From contig MU832155.1 of the NCBI GenBank assembly GCA_029204225.1, forward strand, positions 20,523 to 84,522: a stretch of 64,000 bases of DNA, in the 5' to 3' direction. This stretch comes from Diphasiastrum complanatum. Its lineage: Eukaryota > Streptophyta > Lycopodiopsida > Lycopodiales > Lycopodiaceae. Below are positions 10,314 through 21,900 of this stretch, in pieces. Every line of letters starts with the position of its first letter. The stretch's first letter is position 1. The notes beneath the pieces are model-generated. The model saw only the letters and a program-made list of their open reading frames with translations. It did no database searches and was not told the DNA's origin. The position numbers were made by a program, and so were the translations under genes.

Positions 10314-12864
10314 GTTTCTTTCCTCTTGGAAGATTTACAAGATTCCAAGTATGATTCTCTTCTAATGCATCATACTCTACCTGCATTGCATCTCTCCAGA
10401 CTTTAGATTTACATGCTTCTTCAAAAGATGATGGTTCTTCAATCAATGTAGCTAAAAAAGAGTAAGAGGTAGAAGATGTAGAGCCTTCCTTTTGCTTTTC
10501 CTTGTCTACATAGGTAAGCCTTGAGGGCTCGGCCTTGCTCCTTGATGATCTTCTTGGCCCCTTTTGACTCGGATCCAAATCTCCATCCTCGGGTTTGTCA
10601 TGATCCTCCTCGGGTTTGTCAAGATCCTCCTCGGATTTGTCAAGATCTTCAATGCACAATGGGTTAGATCCATTTGACAAGCTCTTAGCAAATTGTGACT
10701 CATCAAAAAGTACATCCTTGCTTACCTTTACTTTCTTGGATGTAGGATCATATATCCTATATCCCTTGCTATTTTCTCCATAGCCAACAAAGATTCCTTT
10801 GAAGGAGGTAGCATCTTCTTTCCTTCTAGTCTCCAAAGGAATGTGTACATAACAAGTACATCCAAAGATCTTAAAATCTTTTACATTGGGTTTCTTATCA
10901 AACAAGGCTTGATAAGGTGAGATCCCATCTATAGCACTACTAGGTAGTCTATTACACAAATAATTAGCACATGTTATGGCTTTTCCCCAAAATGAGATGG
11001 GAAGTGATGCATCAAGCCTCAAGGACTTTGCACACTCACATAGACTCCTATTTTTCCTCTCGGCCACCCCATTTTGTTGAGGGGTGTAGGAACAAGTGTA
11101 TTGTAACTTAATACCATTGATCTCACAAAAGTCTTTCATTTTATTGGAGGTGTACTCTCCTCCATTATCACATCTTAGTGCTTTGATAGAAGTACTAAGT
11201 TGTTTCTCTACTAGAGACTTGAACTTAATGAAAGCTTCATAAACAAGACTTTTCTTTGATAGTAACTCAATCCATGTGAATCTAGTACAATCATCTATAA
11301 AAGTTACATACATCAAGGCACCTCCATTACTTGCATGTGAAAAACTATGTACATCAGAATGTATGAGATCCAAGGGAGCGAGAGATCTTGATGAAGATTT
11401 CTTGTAAGAAGATTTGTGTGACTTTGCAAGGCCACATGCCTCACACATTTTTCCACACTTCTTGAAAGTTCTTGGTAGGCCGAGAGCTAGTTCCTTGCTT
11501 GCCATTGACTCCATAGATTGAAGATTAGGATGGCCTAATCTCTTATGCCAAAGCTCCACTTGAGTTAGCTCCTCCCTAGCCAAGTTCACACTTTCACTTG
11601 CAACATTAGCATCCAACTTGAAAAGTCTACCTTGCTTAATGCCACTAGCTATGCACTTATCGTTTTTCAAGATGGAAACTCCATTCTTGAAATGTACATC
11701 TAGTCCATTGTCCATTAATTGTCCTACACTAAGCAAGTTTCTTGAAATGGTAGGAACATACAAAACATTATCTAGATCTATCCTTTTAGGTGTGCCTAAA
11801 CAAAGAGGTATAGATCCTATGCCATCTATCTTGCATGCTTGATCACTAGCAGTGGATATTGACTTCTTAGAGTCATTACAAGATAGAAGAGTAGAAAAAT
11901 AATGCTTGTTAAAGGACATGTGGGAACTAGCCCCACTATCTATCCACCATGTGTCTTGACTTGAAGTTGGTGTAGATGCAACCATTAAGGATGTGTTGAA
12001 TCCATCCTCATATTCTTCCTCTTGAGCAATGTTCCCTTGATCTCATTTGGCTTGTTGATTCTTCTTCAAGTAGCATTCTGAGGCAAAGTGTCCTTTCTTT
12101 CCACAAAAGAAAAACTTTAGTTTTGCCTTGTTGTTCACTTTGCCTTTGGAGGTAGATCCTCCATTCTTCATCTCGGCCTCCTTGCCTTGATTTTTCTTGA
12201 ATGGATTTTGCTTTTTCTTGCCTTTAGATGTAAAGTTAGCTTTCTCCTCTCCTCCATTAAGTGACATGCTATCCATTCTTGTCTTGAGGTGTAGAAGCCT
12301 ACTCTCCTCGGCCACAAGAACATTGTGCAACTTTTCAATGGATGGAAGAGAGTCTTGAATGGCAAATGATTGGACTAAGTTGGTAAACTCATCACTTAGA
12401 CCATTCAAAATGATTTGTACTAGTTCTTGATCTTGGATCTTCTCTCCTATTGCACTTAACTCCTTGTTAAGAGATTTGATCCTAAGAACATACTCTTGTC
12501 CACTCTCTCCACTTCCTTTCATGCTTTGGAAAACTTGATTTCCTAGCATGAGGATTCTTGAAGTATTGTTGGATTCATAAATGCTCTTTAATGAATCCCA
12601 AGCCTCTTTGGATGAGGTACAAGAAGACACCTCTTTCAAGAGGTCATTGCATACATTTAACTTTATGCAATGTAGAGCTAATCTTGCTCTCTTCTTGTAT
12701 TTGGCTTGTTCTTGGGGAGTTTGAGGCTCTTCCTCTACTCCTTGAACTATGTCATATAGATCATGGATCACTAGGAGTGATTCCATTCTCACTTTCCAAA
12801 TGGAATAATTTGTGGATGTGAGTCTCTCACTTGATTCCATCAAATATCCACCCATGGATGACAT
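10314..12864 (-). pseudogene. Copia-2 gag-pol, one nonsense codon, truncated in RT
   Basis: From the ATG at 12864 the frame runs through the gag core and a CCHC-like knuckle to a single TGA at 12043-12045, then continues in the same frame to the copia-1 junction at 10313. After the stop come protease (WWIDSGASSHM), pre-integrase (LWHKRLGHP) and the integrase core with SDVHSF, RCDNGGEY and NGVAERKN. The stretch ends 'NLVNLPRGKK', the first residues of reverse transcriptase. The rest of RT and RNase H is missing. The zinc knuckle reads FFFCGKKGHFASEC, so its first Cys is Phe. The TGA would be CGA before one C-to-T change. It is related to copia-1 but clearly a different family. Confidence 0.9.
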
Positions 12865-13459
12865 TTTAGAATGAATGCTCTTTTAAAAATCACAAAGATT
12901 TTTGAATTTTAAAAGATCTATGAAAAGGCCTAAAGCTTACTAGAATGCCTATAGGCTTGTCTCTATCAAACTAGCACACAAGCTTGAATGATACTCAAAG
13001 ATCTTACCAAAAATTTCTAGCTTTCACTCTCACAAAAAAATTGCTTTACACTTTTCTTAGAGATTTCACTTCAACTAAGGATCTGAACAAATCAGCCTCT
13101 TAAGATCTGATCTTAGACTCTAAAAAGAAATGCTTCAATGATCCAAAACACTATTTGGTCATAGGCATTAGTTAGAATGAATCTAGATCAATACTATGCT
13201 TCAAAAAGCACCAAAAATGAACTAGTATTGTGATTTTGGGACCAACAAACACAAAGTAACTTGAATTGAAAGTTGTTGTACGGTTTCACACGTGTGAAAA
13301 GTACATAAACAGCCTCCAAGTGTTTTTTATCCAAATGATTACAAGCTATCACTCTAGAAGAACTCGCCCTCACTAGTATTGGCCAAAAAACAAATTTTGC
13401 CAATGATCTTTACAAGATTTATGATTCAATGATCACTCTCTTACTTAGCCCTGATACCA
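12865..13459 (-). other. Copia-2 leader and primer-binding site
   Basis: Non-coding leader. At 13448-13459 the minus strand reads TGGTATCAGGGC directly against the LTR, a one-base variant of the initiator-Met site. A CACACGTGTG palindrome lies in the leader at 13287-13296. Confidence 0.8.
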
Positions 13460-14322
13460 TGATAAATTTTACAGTTTTTAGGACAATAATGATTGTACTT
13501 TACAATCATAGAGAGTTATTGGTTTCTTAATCAATGAATCTATCAAGTTCTACACATTAGATCTTGATCTAGATTCACTACACTTGGATTTAAGCAAGAG
13601 CAATGGATCAACACATCATTTTTTTAGTGAGAGCGGCTTCACACGTGTGGAGTACTGTCCACTGTATGGACTGAACCTGAAACAACAAGTACAATGATAC
13701 TAGATAGCAATCATGCATAAAAATCACAAGACAAATGACTATAAATCTCACAAAAGTGTAGAGTGCAAAAGTCTCATCAATTTTCTTAGCAAAATGATGA
13801 TCCTTTTATGGATCAAGTACATCCATGAGGCTGGTATAGTCCAGCAGGCCTTCACACGTGTGAAGAGTGCCACATCACTCAGATCTATCCATTTTATCCA
13901 TCCTTGATCCTTATCCAATAGTTGACCTTCTAGAATAGGACTAAAATCCAAAAAGCTAGTCTCCTAGAATATAGGAATATTCTCTACAAAATAGGATCTA
14001 AGGAAAATGGTCAACTCTTATCTTCTAGTACTCTATACACACGTGTGAACATCCACTTGCCATGTGGGAGCATTTACTCATGCACATGCAAGGAAAAGCT
14101 AATTTGTAGGTGACTAGTCAACTTGACTAAAAACTAGTCATTTCATGTTCACACTAACTAGAATGATACAAAATCAATTTGGATATATACAAATATGAAA
14201 AGTACATCCTTCCACACGTGGGAACAGGCTCCACACGTGTGAAATCATATCATCAACATATTCTAATGTTTGATCAATATTTACATGAACCAATGTCAAG
14301 TGAGAAGTGACAATTTTCAACA
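13460..14322 (-). repeat. Copia-2 5' LTR (863 bp)
   Basis: It begins TGATAAATTTTACAG and ends GACAATTTTCAACA. It is nearly identical to the solo LTR at 15349-16210. It carries four exact CACACGTGTG palindromes (13640, 13853, 14038, 14232) and one near copy at 14215. The partner 3' LTR is absent from the window. Confidence 0.9.
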
Positions 14323-15075
14323 TTTTCCATCTAATTGGCAAGAGCTTTTGAACACCACAATAAAACTAAAAATAATTGATCTTTGCAAAAAATTGACTAC
14401 ATTGGCAAATCTAGCCATGTAGAATATTGTACATTTTGTCAGTATTGTTTGTTGGTTACTTGAATGGCCAAAGTGCCACTTGTACATTCACACCTAAAGT
14501 AGGTTCCCACGAGTCAAGAGGAGTGGTTGTGTCCATTTGGTAGTGATTCCTACTTTGTAGGATCTAGACCATGATTTATGATGAGATTTGTACCTACCAT
14601 GCACCTACCAAGCATGACTTTTGGATCTAGGCTAGGGTTTTCACATTAGGGAAAGAAAGTGGAGTCTACTTCCTTATTACATGCTGGATTTTCATCTAAC
14701 TTAGCAAAGGAAGTGTGTTTTACTATGTATTCCCATTCTTCATAGTGAGAAGATAGAAACTTTTTGGAGCCTCAAGGAGAAACTCATGTTTCCTCTCATT
14801 GTATGGTGATTGCTCTTGATTTCCAATGAAACTCAGCTTTGGCACATTGTAAACATTGTCTACAGGCCGTACTACAGCCTTATTTCCACACGTGTGGAGT
14901 TGGATTACACTTATTGATCAATGCTTTGATTGTCTCTACTTGTTTTCTATCAAGCTGCTAAACTAGATCTTGTTTTCTGATGACTAGTTTCAGATAGATT
15001 GTTTAACAAGCATACAATCAACCTTGTGGATCATTCAAAGATCCATTTATGGTCCTTAGTACTGTACTTTTCACA
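14323..15075 (+). repeat. Copia-3 5' LTR, 3' portion
   Basis: This ends TACTTTTCACA immediately before a canonical primer-binding site, so it is the end of a plus-strand LTR. Its start was not found and is probably cut off by copia-2. It includes a CACACGTGTG palindrome at 14887-14896. Confidence 0.75.
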
Positions 15076-15087
15076 TGGTATCAGAGC
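15076..15087 (+). other. Copia-3 primer-binding site
   Basis: TGGTATCAGAGC directly after the LTR end, for initiator-Met tRNA. It fixes the plus orientation of this element. Confidence 0.9.
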
Positions 15088-16552
15088 CAAGTACAAGGCT
15101 ATTGATCAGTGTCTGAATCTAATCCAGTTTTAGCAGGTTTTGGTGCAAAAAACTAGTATTGGAAGGGCGAGCTAGTATCCAGGTTTTGGTGAGGGAATTT
15201 GATCCCAATTTTTTCAGGATCAAAATCCGTACTATTCACACGTGTGGGCATCTCTGAACCAGCATTTAATAACCCATATTCATTGGATCACAGAAAATTC
15301 ATCTGGTGTCAGTTTGATGTAATTTTTGGTGCAAATCCTAGAATAAGCTGATAAATTTTACAGTTTTTAGGACAATAATGATTGTACTTTACAATCATAG
15401 AGAGTTATTGGTTGCTTAATCAATGAATCTATCAAGTTCTACACATTAGATCTTGATCTAGATTCACTACACTTGGATTTAAGCAAGAGCAATGGATCAA
15501 CACATCATTTTTTAGTGAGAGCGGCTTCACACGTGTGGAGTACTGTCCACTGTACGGCCTGCACCTGAAACAACAAGTACAATGATACTAGATAGCAATC
15601 ATGCATAAAAATCACAAGACAAATGACTAGAAATCTCACAAAAGTGTAGAGTGCAAAAGTCTCATCAATTTTCTTAGCAAAATGATGATCCTTTTATGGA
15701 TCAAGTACATCCATGAGTCTGGTACAGTCCAGCAGGCCTTCACACGTGTGAAGAGTGCCACATCACTCATATCTATCCATTTGATCCATCCTTGATCCTT
15801 ATCCAATAGTTGACCTTCTAGAATATGACTAAAATCCAAAAAGCTAGTCTCCTAGAATATAGGAATATTCCCTACAAAATAGGATCTAAGGAAAATGGTC
15901 AACTCTTATCTTCTAGTACTCTATACACACATGTGAACATCCACTTGCCATGTGGGAGCATTTACTCATGCACATGCAAGGAAAAGCTAATTTGTAGGTG
16001 ACTAGTCAACTTGACTAAAAACTAGTCATTTCATGTTCACACTAACTAGAATGATACAAAATCAATTTGGATATATACAAACATGAAAAGTACATCCTTT
16101 CACACATGGGAACATGCTCCACACGTGTGAAATCATATCATCAACATATTCTAATGTTTGATCAATATTTACATGAACCAATGTCAAGTGAGAAGTGACA
16201 ATTTTCAACATAAGCTACCAAGATCATTTGCCATTGATTAGTTTTGAGTTGTTTCATAAAAAATAATTAATCTAGGATGATTTTAAGTGGAAACCAGGTT
16301 TTGAAAGTACATCAAAGTGAATGAGAGAGATAGAGTCAGTTTTTGTCCAAGAATAGCCAAGATTTGCTTGAGAGTAGTTTTCACCTCATCTTATCTTCAT
16401 TCCAGCTTTGTGAGTGAGTGATAGAACTGTGATTACAAGTCCATCTGCTGGATTAGAAGTCAATATTTTAGTGAAACACTACAAGTTAGAAACCTTTGTG
16501 AGTTTCAGGTTCAAACAAATCTATATCTTGTGTGTAGAATCTTACTAGTAAG
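15088..16552 (+). other. Copia-3 leader, interrupted by a solo LTR
   Basis: Non-coding leader between the primer-binding site and gag, split by the solo LTR at 15349-16210. A CACACGTGTG palindrome lies at 15237-15246. No gene is present. Confidence 0.75.
15349..16210 (-). repeat. Solo LTR of the copia-2 family, TSD TAAGC
   Basis: This 862-bp LTR matches 13460-14322 and is flanked by perfect 5-bp duplications TAAGC (15344-15348 and 16211-16215). It is the residue of a full insertion that lost its interior by LTR-LTR recombination. It keeps three exact CACACGTGTG palindromes; others have become CACACATG, consistent with CpG decay. Confidence 0.95.
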
Positions 16553-18806
16553 ATGGGATCAGTGGGAGCTACCTTCTAGAAGCTAGTGAGAGGTAAAATT
16601 CTACCAATTATGATATTTGGAAAGTGAGGATGGAGTCACTAATGGTGCTCCACGATCTTTATGAGTTTCTAATAGATGATGAAGATGAACCTCTAGGTGC
16701 ACAGGAATTAGTAAGATACAAGAAAAGGTCTAGGCTTGCACTTCACTGTATTAAGATGAATGTAAGTAATGATCTTTTAAGGGAAGTGTCATCATGTACG
16801 AGTGCTAAAGAGGCTTGGGAATCTTTAAAATCTATCTATGAGTCTAGTAACACTTCGAGGGTTCTCATGCTTAGGAATCAGATTCTACAAAGCATGAAAA
16901 GGAGTGATGAGAGTGCACAGGATTATGTGCTAAGAATCAAGTCTCTCAATAGGGAGTTAGCTTCCATTGGAGAGAAGATTCAAGATAGTGAGCTTGTTCA
17001 GATTGTCCTCAATGGTCTAGGGAGTGGCTTTACAAATTTGGTCCAAAGCTTTGCAATCCAAGACACTTTGCCTACTATAGAAAAGCTACATAGTGTATAG
17101 TGGCTGAAGAGTGTAGATAATGCATACCAATGCAAGAATGAATGCTATTTCTTTGCAGGATGGTGATGAGAAAGCTAATTTCTCATTCAAAGACAAGAAG
17201 AAGACCAATGGCAAGAAGAAACACTTCAAGGAGACCAAGGAGGAGGATGAGGCTTCAAGCTCAAAGGGCAAGATCAAAGACAAGTCCAAGTACAAATGTT
17301 TTTTTTGTGAAAAGAAAGGACATTTTGCATCAGAATGTCTCAAGAAGAAGAAGGCACAAGAGAGCAAACAAAACAACATTGCACATCAGGAGGAGGAGGA
17401 GGATGAAGAGTCATCAAGGATGGTTTCCAACAAACCACCATCATCCAAGAGCAACACCAATGATTCTTGGTGGATTGATAGTGGAGCTAGTTCCCACATG
17501 ACATATCAAAAGGACATATTCTCCACTTTACTTTCTTACAATGATTTACATAGATCAATCTATACTACAAGTAGTCAAGAATGTAAGATAAGTGGAATAG
17601 GAACAATTCCCTTGTATGTGGGATCATCCAAAAGGATGAATCTTGATAATGTTCTTTATGTTTCTAAGTTAACCAAGAATTTGCTTAGTGTTGGCCAGTT
17701 AATGGATAATGGCCTAGATGTACAATTTAAGCATGGAGTTTGTTCCATCCTTAGAAATGATGAATGTATAGCCAAAGGCTTTAAGCAAGGTAGATTGTTT
17801 AAGCTTGATGCTAATGTTGTAGTGGAGAGTGTTAACTTGGCAAAGGTGGAGTTACCAAAGGTGGAACTGTTGCACAAAAGGTTGGGCCACCCCAACTACA
17901 AAGCCATGGAATCTATGGTAGCAAAGGAGCTTGCAGTTGGACTCCCCAAGCATTTGTCAAAGTGTGGGAAGAGATGTGAAGCATGTAGCCTCTCAAAGGC
18001 TCACAACCTTATCAAGATCTACATCAAGATCAAACTCTCCTCTTGAACTCATCCATTCGAATGTTAATAGTTTTTCACATGAGTCTAATGGTGGTGCCAA
18101 GTACTATGTAATCTTCATTGATGACTATTCTAGATTTTGTTGGATATACCTCTTGTGTAGCAAATCAATGGTGTTTGATTCTTTTGTAAAGTTCAAGACT
18201 TTGGTAGAAAGTCAACTTAGTACCAGGATTAAGGTATTAAGGAGTGATAATGGAGGTGAATATATCTCCAACAAGTTGATTGACTTTTGTAGTTCTAATG
18301 GCATAAAGAAGGAGTTGTCATGTCCATACACCCCTCAACAAAATGGAGTGAGTGAGAGAAGAAATAGATCTCTTTGTGAGTGTGCTAAGGCCTTAAGGCT
18401 AGATGCTTCTCTATCCAAACCATTTTGGGGTGAAGCAATAAATTGTGCTAACTATTTGTGCAATAGATTGCCAAACCAAGCAATTGGAGGAATCACACCA
18501 TTTGGAGCTCTATTTGGAGAGAAGCCCAATCTCAAGGATCTCAAAGTTTTTGGATCCACTTGCTATGTACACCAATCCTTGGATAAGAGAAGGAAGGATG
18601 ATGCAACATCCATCAAAGGCATCTTTGTGGGATATGGTGAGAATCGTAGAGGTTATAGAGCCTTCAATCCCATCACTAGCAAGGTGATAGTGAGTAGGGA
18701 TATTATTTTTGATGTAGGACATGCTTGTGATTTGGATGATAATGCTACTAATCATCTTGATGCCAAGGATCATGCTAGGATGGAGGAGGAGCTTGCAATT
18801 CTTTGA
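16553..18806 (+). pseudogene. Copia-3 gag-pol, decayed, lacking RT and RNase H
   Basis: Gag starts at the ATG at 16553, but a frameshift and TAA (16594-16596) follow within 15 codons. The gag core then runs to a TAG at 17098. A second frame (17120-18046) gives an intact zinc knuckle CFFCEKKGHFASEC, protease WWIDSGASSHM and pre-integrase region. A frameshift near 18010-18030 moves the integrase core into a third frame (to 18806), with FIDDYSRF, RSDNGGEY and NGVSERRN. Coding homology ends after the integrase C-terminal part. A short RNase H scrap at 20405-20480 could be its displaced 3' end. It cannot produce a working polyprotein. Confidence 0.9.
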
Positions 18807-18969
18807 GTTCATTGAATGTTAACAAGTTGAAAAGAAAAATGGTCTAATAGATACATTGGTATGTTCATACTTTTTAAGCAAAGAGGTAATTTATATTCAT
18901 ATGCAACATTTAGATCTATCAAGTATTGGGAAAAAATGTTTATCAAGCATTGTTTCAACCTACTTCTTG
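18807..18969. other. Short non-coding spacer
   Basis: AT-rich sequence between copia-3 and the unknown exon; nothing recognised. Confidence 0.4.
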
Positions 18970-19636
18970 TTATTTTGGTATATAGGATTCTTCATCCTCA
19001 TTTAGCGTTGGAGACAATAATCCTCGTAATGGTCGACATAGACGACGAATGCAATACTCAATGCAAAAAAGGCCCAAACCAGCCTCAAGAAAGTGTTCAC
19101 TAGGCATGATCGTGTACATTCGACCCCAATACGTAAATGGTGTTACATTTAATGGTAATGGTGATTGGAGTGGCCAACACGAATATCTACTTCTAATGAA
19201 AGTTTTTACTAATGGTTGCAAGCTAGGTGGAAGAGGAAGGTCAAACAAAGAACCTAGAATGTCTTTTGACACATCAACAGTGCGTAGTAAATTGCAATTA
19301 TCTTTCATACTAGTCATAATACGTCCAAGACATGTTCTCTTTTTTAAAGGGGTGGTCAAGTTTGTGGAATCCACGTGGAGTATCGTGGAGGACTCATGTG
19401 CAACATCCAGGATAGGTGTGGTTGGGTGTAGGGAACGTTCTAGAGATTTGGAGACATGGATTGAATCATAAGGCATTGATGAACTAATTATATCATGCAA
19501 GAGGTCGTCATCAACAAGAGCATAATCTAAGGCCAATGATGATCCAAAATCAATATTCATGTGATTTATCCTATCAATAACATTCTCGATCTCTCTTGCA
19601 ACTCTTTTCCTTGAAACCAGCTTATGTTCCTTCTTC
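18970..19636 (-). CDS. Unknown protein, probable terminal exon (about 220 aa)
   Basis: A long minus frame ends at a stop at 18970. Its right end is marked by a good splice acceptor (minus: pyrimidine-rich then TTTTGCAG, ending at about 19637), so this is probably the last exon of a spliced gene. The product starts basic (KKEHKLVSRKRVAREIENVI), is Ser/Thr-rich in the middle and ends with several Cys. I recognise no domain. The upstream intron would contain the (CT)n tract. CACTA-derived sequence lies further upstream on the same strand, so it could belong to a CACTA element, but nothing in the peptide proves that. Confidence 0.35.
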
Positions 19637-19663
19637 TGCAAAAGTTGAAAATGTTAGATGTAT

Positions 19664-19792
<129 letters not shown>

Positions 19793-19831
19793 GTGAATGA
19801 GTCTATTATGGGTGATTGGATATGGAAATCA

Positions 19832-20007
19832 AGATTAACTACATCTAATCATTCTATTTGGATTTTTTCTTTTAGAAGCAAGTGAGAGATTAACTTCATC
19901 TAATCATTCTATTTGGATTTTTCCTTTTAGAAGCAAGTGAGAGATTAACTTCATCTAATTATTCTATCTGGATTTTTCCTTTTAGAAGCAAGTGAGAGAT
20001 TAACTTC
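19832..20007. repeat. 55-bp tandem repeat, about 3.2 copies
   Basis: The phrase 'agattaact' recurs at 19832, 19887, 19942 and 19997, exactly 55 bp apart, with only a few differences among units. It sits next to the (CT)n tract. Confidence 0.95.
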
Positions 20008-20083
20008 AAAGTATCGTGGCACTCATCCTATCGCTCAATATTTATTGGCAAACTATACTTGAAGTGTCATAAGGGTCAAAAGA

Positions 20084-20432
20084 TTAAAGCATTTCCAAAA
20101 AACACTTTAAAGAGTTTACCTCTCGTACTCTTGGAGTCTCTGTGTGCACTCCATTGGCCCAAATATGATCGTTGACAATCCTCCTTGTCCGAATCCTAAG
20201 GCCTTTGCATTGTGTGCATGTACATGATATTCTCTCATCATATTCTGGTTGAAACTGGTCCAATAATCCAATTGCAAATTGTACAAATTCTTTCAGTGTC
20301 ATTCAAGTGAAAACTGACAAATTCTAATATGTGACGAATTGTAACATGTGACAAAAATTGACAAAATAGTCTTTGTACATTTAGTGCATTTGCAACCTTC
20401 ATTTGTGATGGAGTGGTGTCTTGGCTTTCCAA
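20084..20432 (-). pseudogene. CACTA transposase N-terminal (Transpos_assoc-like) fragment
   Basis: The minus frame 20302-20084 contains FVQFAIGLL, then SCTCTQCKGLR, RIVNDHIWANGV. This matches the pattern of the transposase-associated domain at the start of plant En/Spm proteins (Phe-Ala helix, C-x-C-x2-C, then V..H...NGF). In that family this zinc-binding region precedes the TNP2 transposase. No TNP2 part follows here. Assigned by motif; fragment only. Confidence 0.5.
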
Positions 20433-20480
20433 GGAGCAATATACTATATCTCAATCCTCAAACAAATCGGAGTACATCAC
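20405..20480 (+). pseudogene. Copia RNase H scrap
   Basis: The plus strand encodes CDGVVSWLSKEQYTISQSS, matching GDGVVSWLSKKQPTISLSS of copia-1 RNase H. About 25 codons only. It has the orientation of copia-3 and could be its separated 3' end. Confidence 0.7.
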
Positions 20481-21333
20481 TATTACAAATAAAAAAATTA
20501 TGACATAAATCAATATACATACATGTGATGGATCAATAGGCGATCTACGTCGACTGATGGAAGAGCTTGAACAATAGTTGTTCATTGTACTTTAGTCTTG
20601 TTTGTTCCTTTTTTCTGTGATAGAGCTCAATTCGTTTTTCTTTCTCTAAATCACGTGGAGGTACGATAATTTCCCTAGAATTTACAATTCCAATCAAATG
20701 TCATTCTAAGAATAAATTTGCAAGAAAGATTATACACTCATATTCAAATAACAAATAAAGTGCAATTGATGTCAATATCAATAACAATATATACCTGCTG
20801 TTGCGATCATGAGATGAATCGTTATCTGATGATGATGACATAGTTGATGACATATACACACTGTAGCCAACCACTCTATACCACATCATAAGTAATCATT
20901 ATGAGACCGTATGTATTAAACAAATATAATAAAATTTGTTAAAGACATGCCAACATCTAATCCATGTATATTCCACTTATGCTTAATGTAAATCTATTAT
21001 TCTAGTAACATGGCTATCAAGAAAATTGCTTGGGTGGGGCAACACATGACGAGCAATCAAAATGAGGTTCATATTGACAAATGTTGGACTTTAGTAGATA
21101 GTGCGTGCAGGCCTATCTCAACTAATTTAAAGACCACATAGCAGTCAATGTTTGAAGCTTTCAGTTTGAATTCTTGTCCAAGATGAGTGATGATCTCACT
21201 CAATCTTTCTTTCAAGATGAAATGATCATAATCAAACAATCAGTCATATACTCAATTCATTTGTTGACCACTCAGTCACTCATTTGATTAATTAATACTT
21301 GGCTCGAGTTATTTAGGGATAAATCTCTTTGGA
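20481..21333. other. No clear gene
   Basis: A possible small minus exon starts at an ATG near 20585 (MNNYCSSSSISRRRSPIDPS, followed by a GTATGT donor-like site), and a short Ser-rich minus ORF lies at 20701-20889. Neither has a recognisable domain. The rest is AT-rich. Confidence 0.3.
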
Positions 21334-21900
21334 TTGGCCTACTGTGCCATGGTATTGCATGACGAGCAATATGCATTTGCCGTTTCTATCTATGGTTGCT
21401 TTGTATGCAAGATGATGTTCCTCGAATCGATAGTACAACATGTTTATATGCATTTAAAAATAAAAGCACAAGATATCAATCCTCATGATCATAAAAAATG
21501 TAACTGTAAGCATATCAAAAGGTATGCACTTTACTGCAATCATAAGTGTTTTTTTATTGAAGCTCTTCATATTACGATTTAGATTCTTCAATGTTTTTCT
21601 TCTTTCAAATTTGTCTCCATCAAACATAAGTGAATGGGAGCCAACACAATCACTTGCAAGAATATTGGTTGTGATTCACTCTGATGTTGGAATGCTACAA
21701 TATAGAGGAAGAAGTCCAAAGGAGCTTGCATATAGTGGTATATATTTTTATGAATCTTCATATATACCACAAATGGATGGGAGTTTCGGCAAGCTTAAAG
21801 CAATTCCATTACCAATTTTTCAGAGTGATAAGTGACCTACTTTTAATAGTATTGTTTTTGAATCCTTCAAATGCAAACTACTCTTGGATGTTGCCGCTTA
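21334..21900 (+). pseudogene. Decayed second copy of the 43-44 kb two-exon gene
   Basis: The sequence matches the minus-strand gene at 43148-44193 in inverted orientation. The first-exon end (QHVYMH..IK, INPHDHKKCN) and the second exon (SEWE, SLA, VIHSDVG, YRGRSPKELA, GIYFYES, DGSFGKL, AIPLP) are both present. The intron donor survives as GTAAGC, but the acceptor is TTTCAA instead of TTTCAG. The frame stops early at 'FQSDK'. It is therefore not expressible as the intact form. Confidence 0.75.

Noticed and set aside
19832-20007. CRISPR-like array
   Set aside because: Units are adjacent 55-bp tandem repeats without spacers, in a plant nuclear context.
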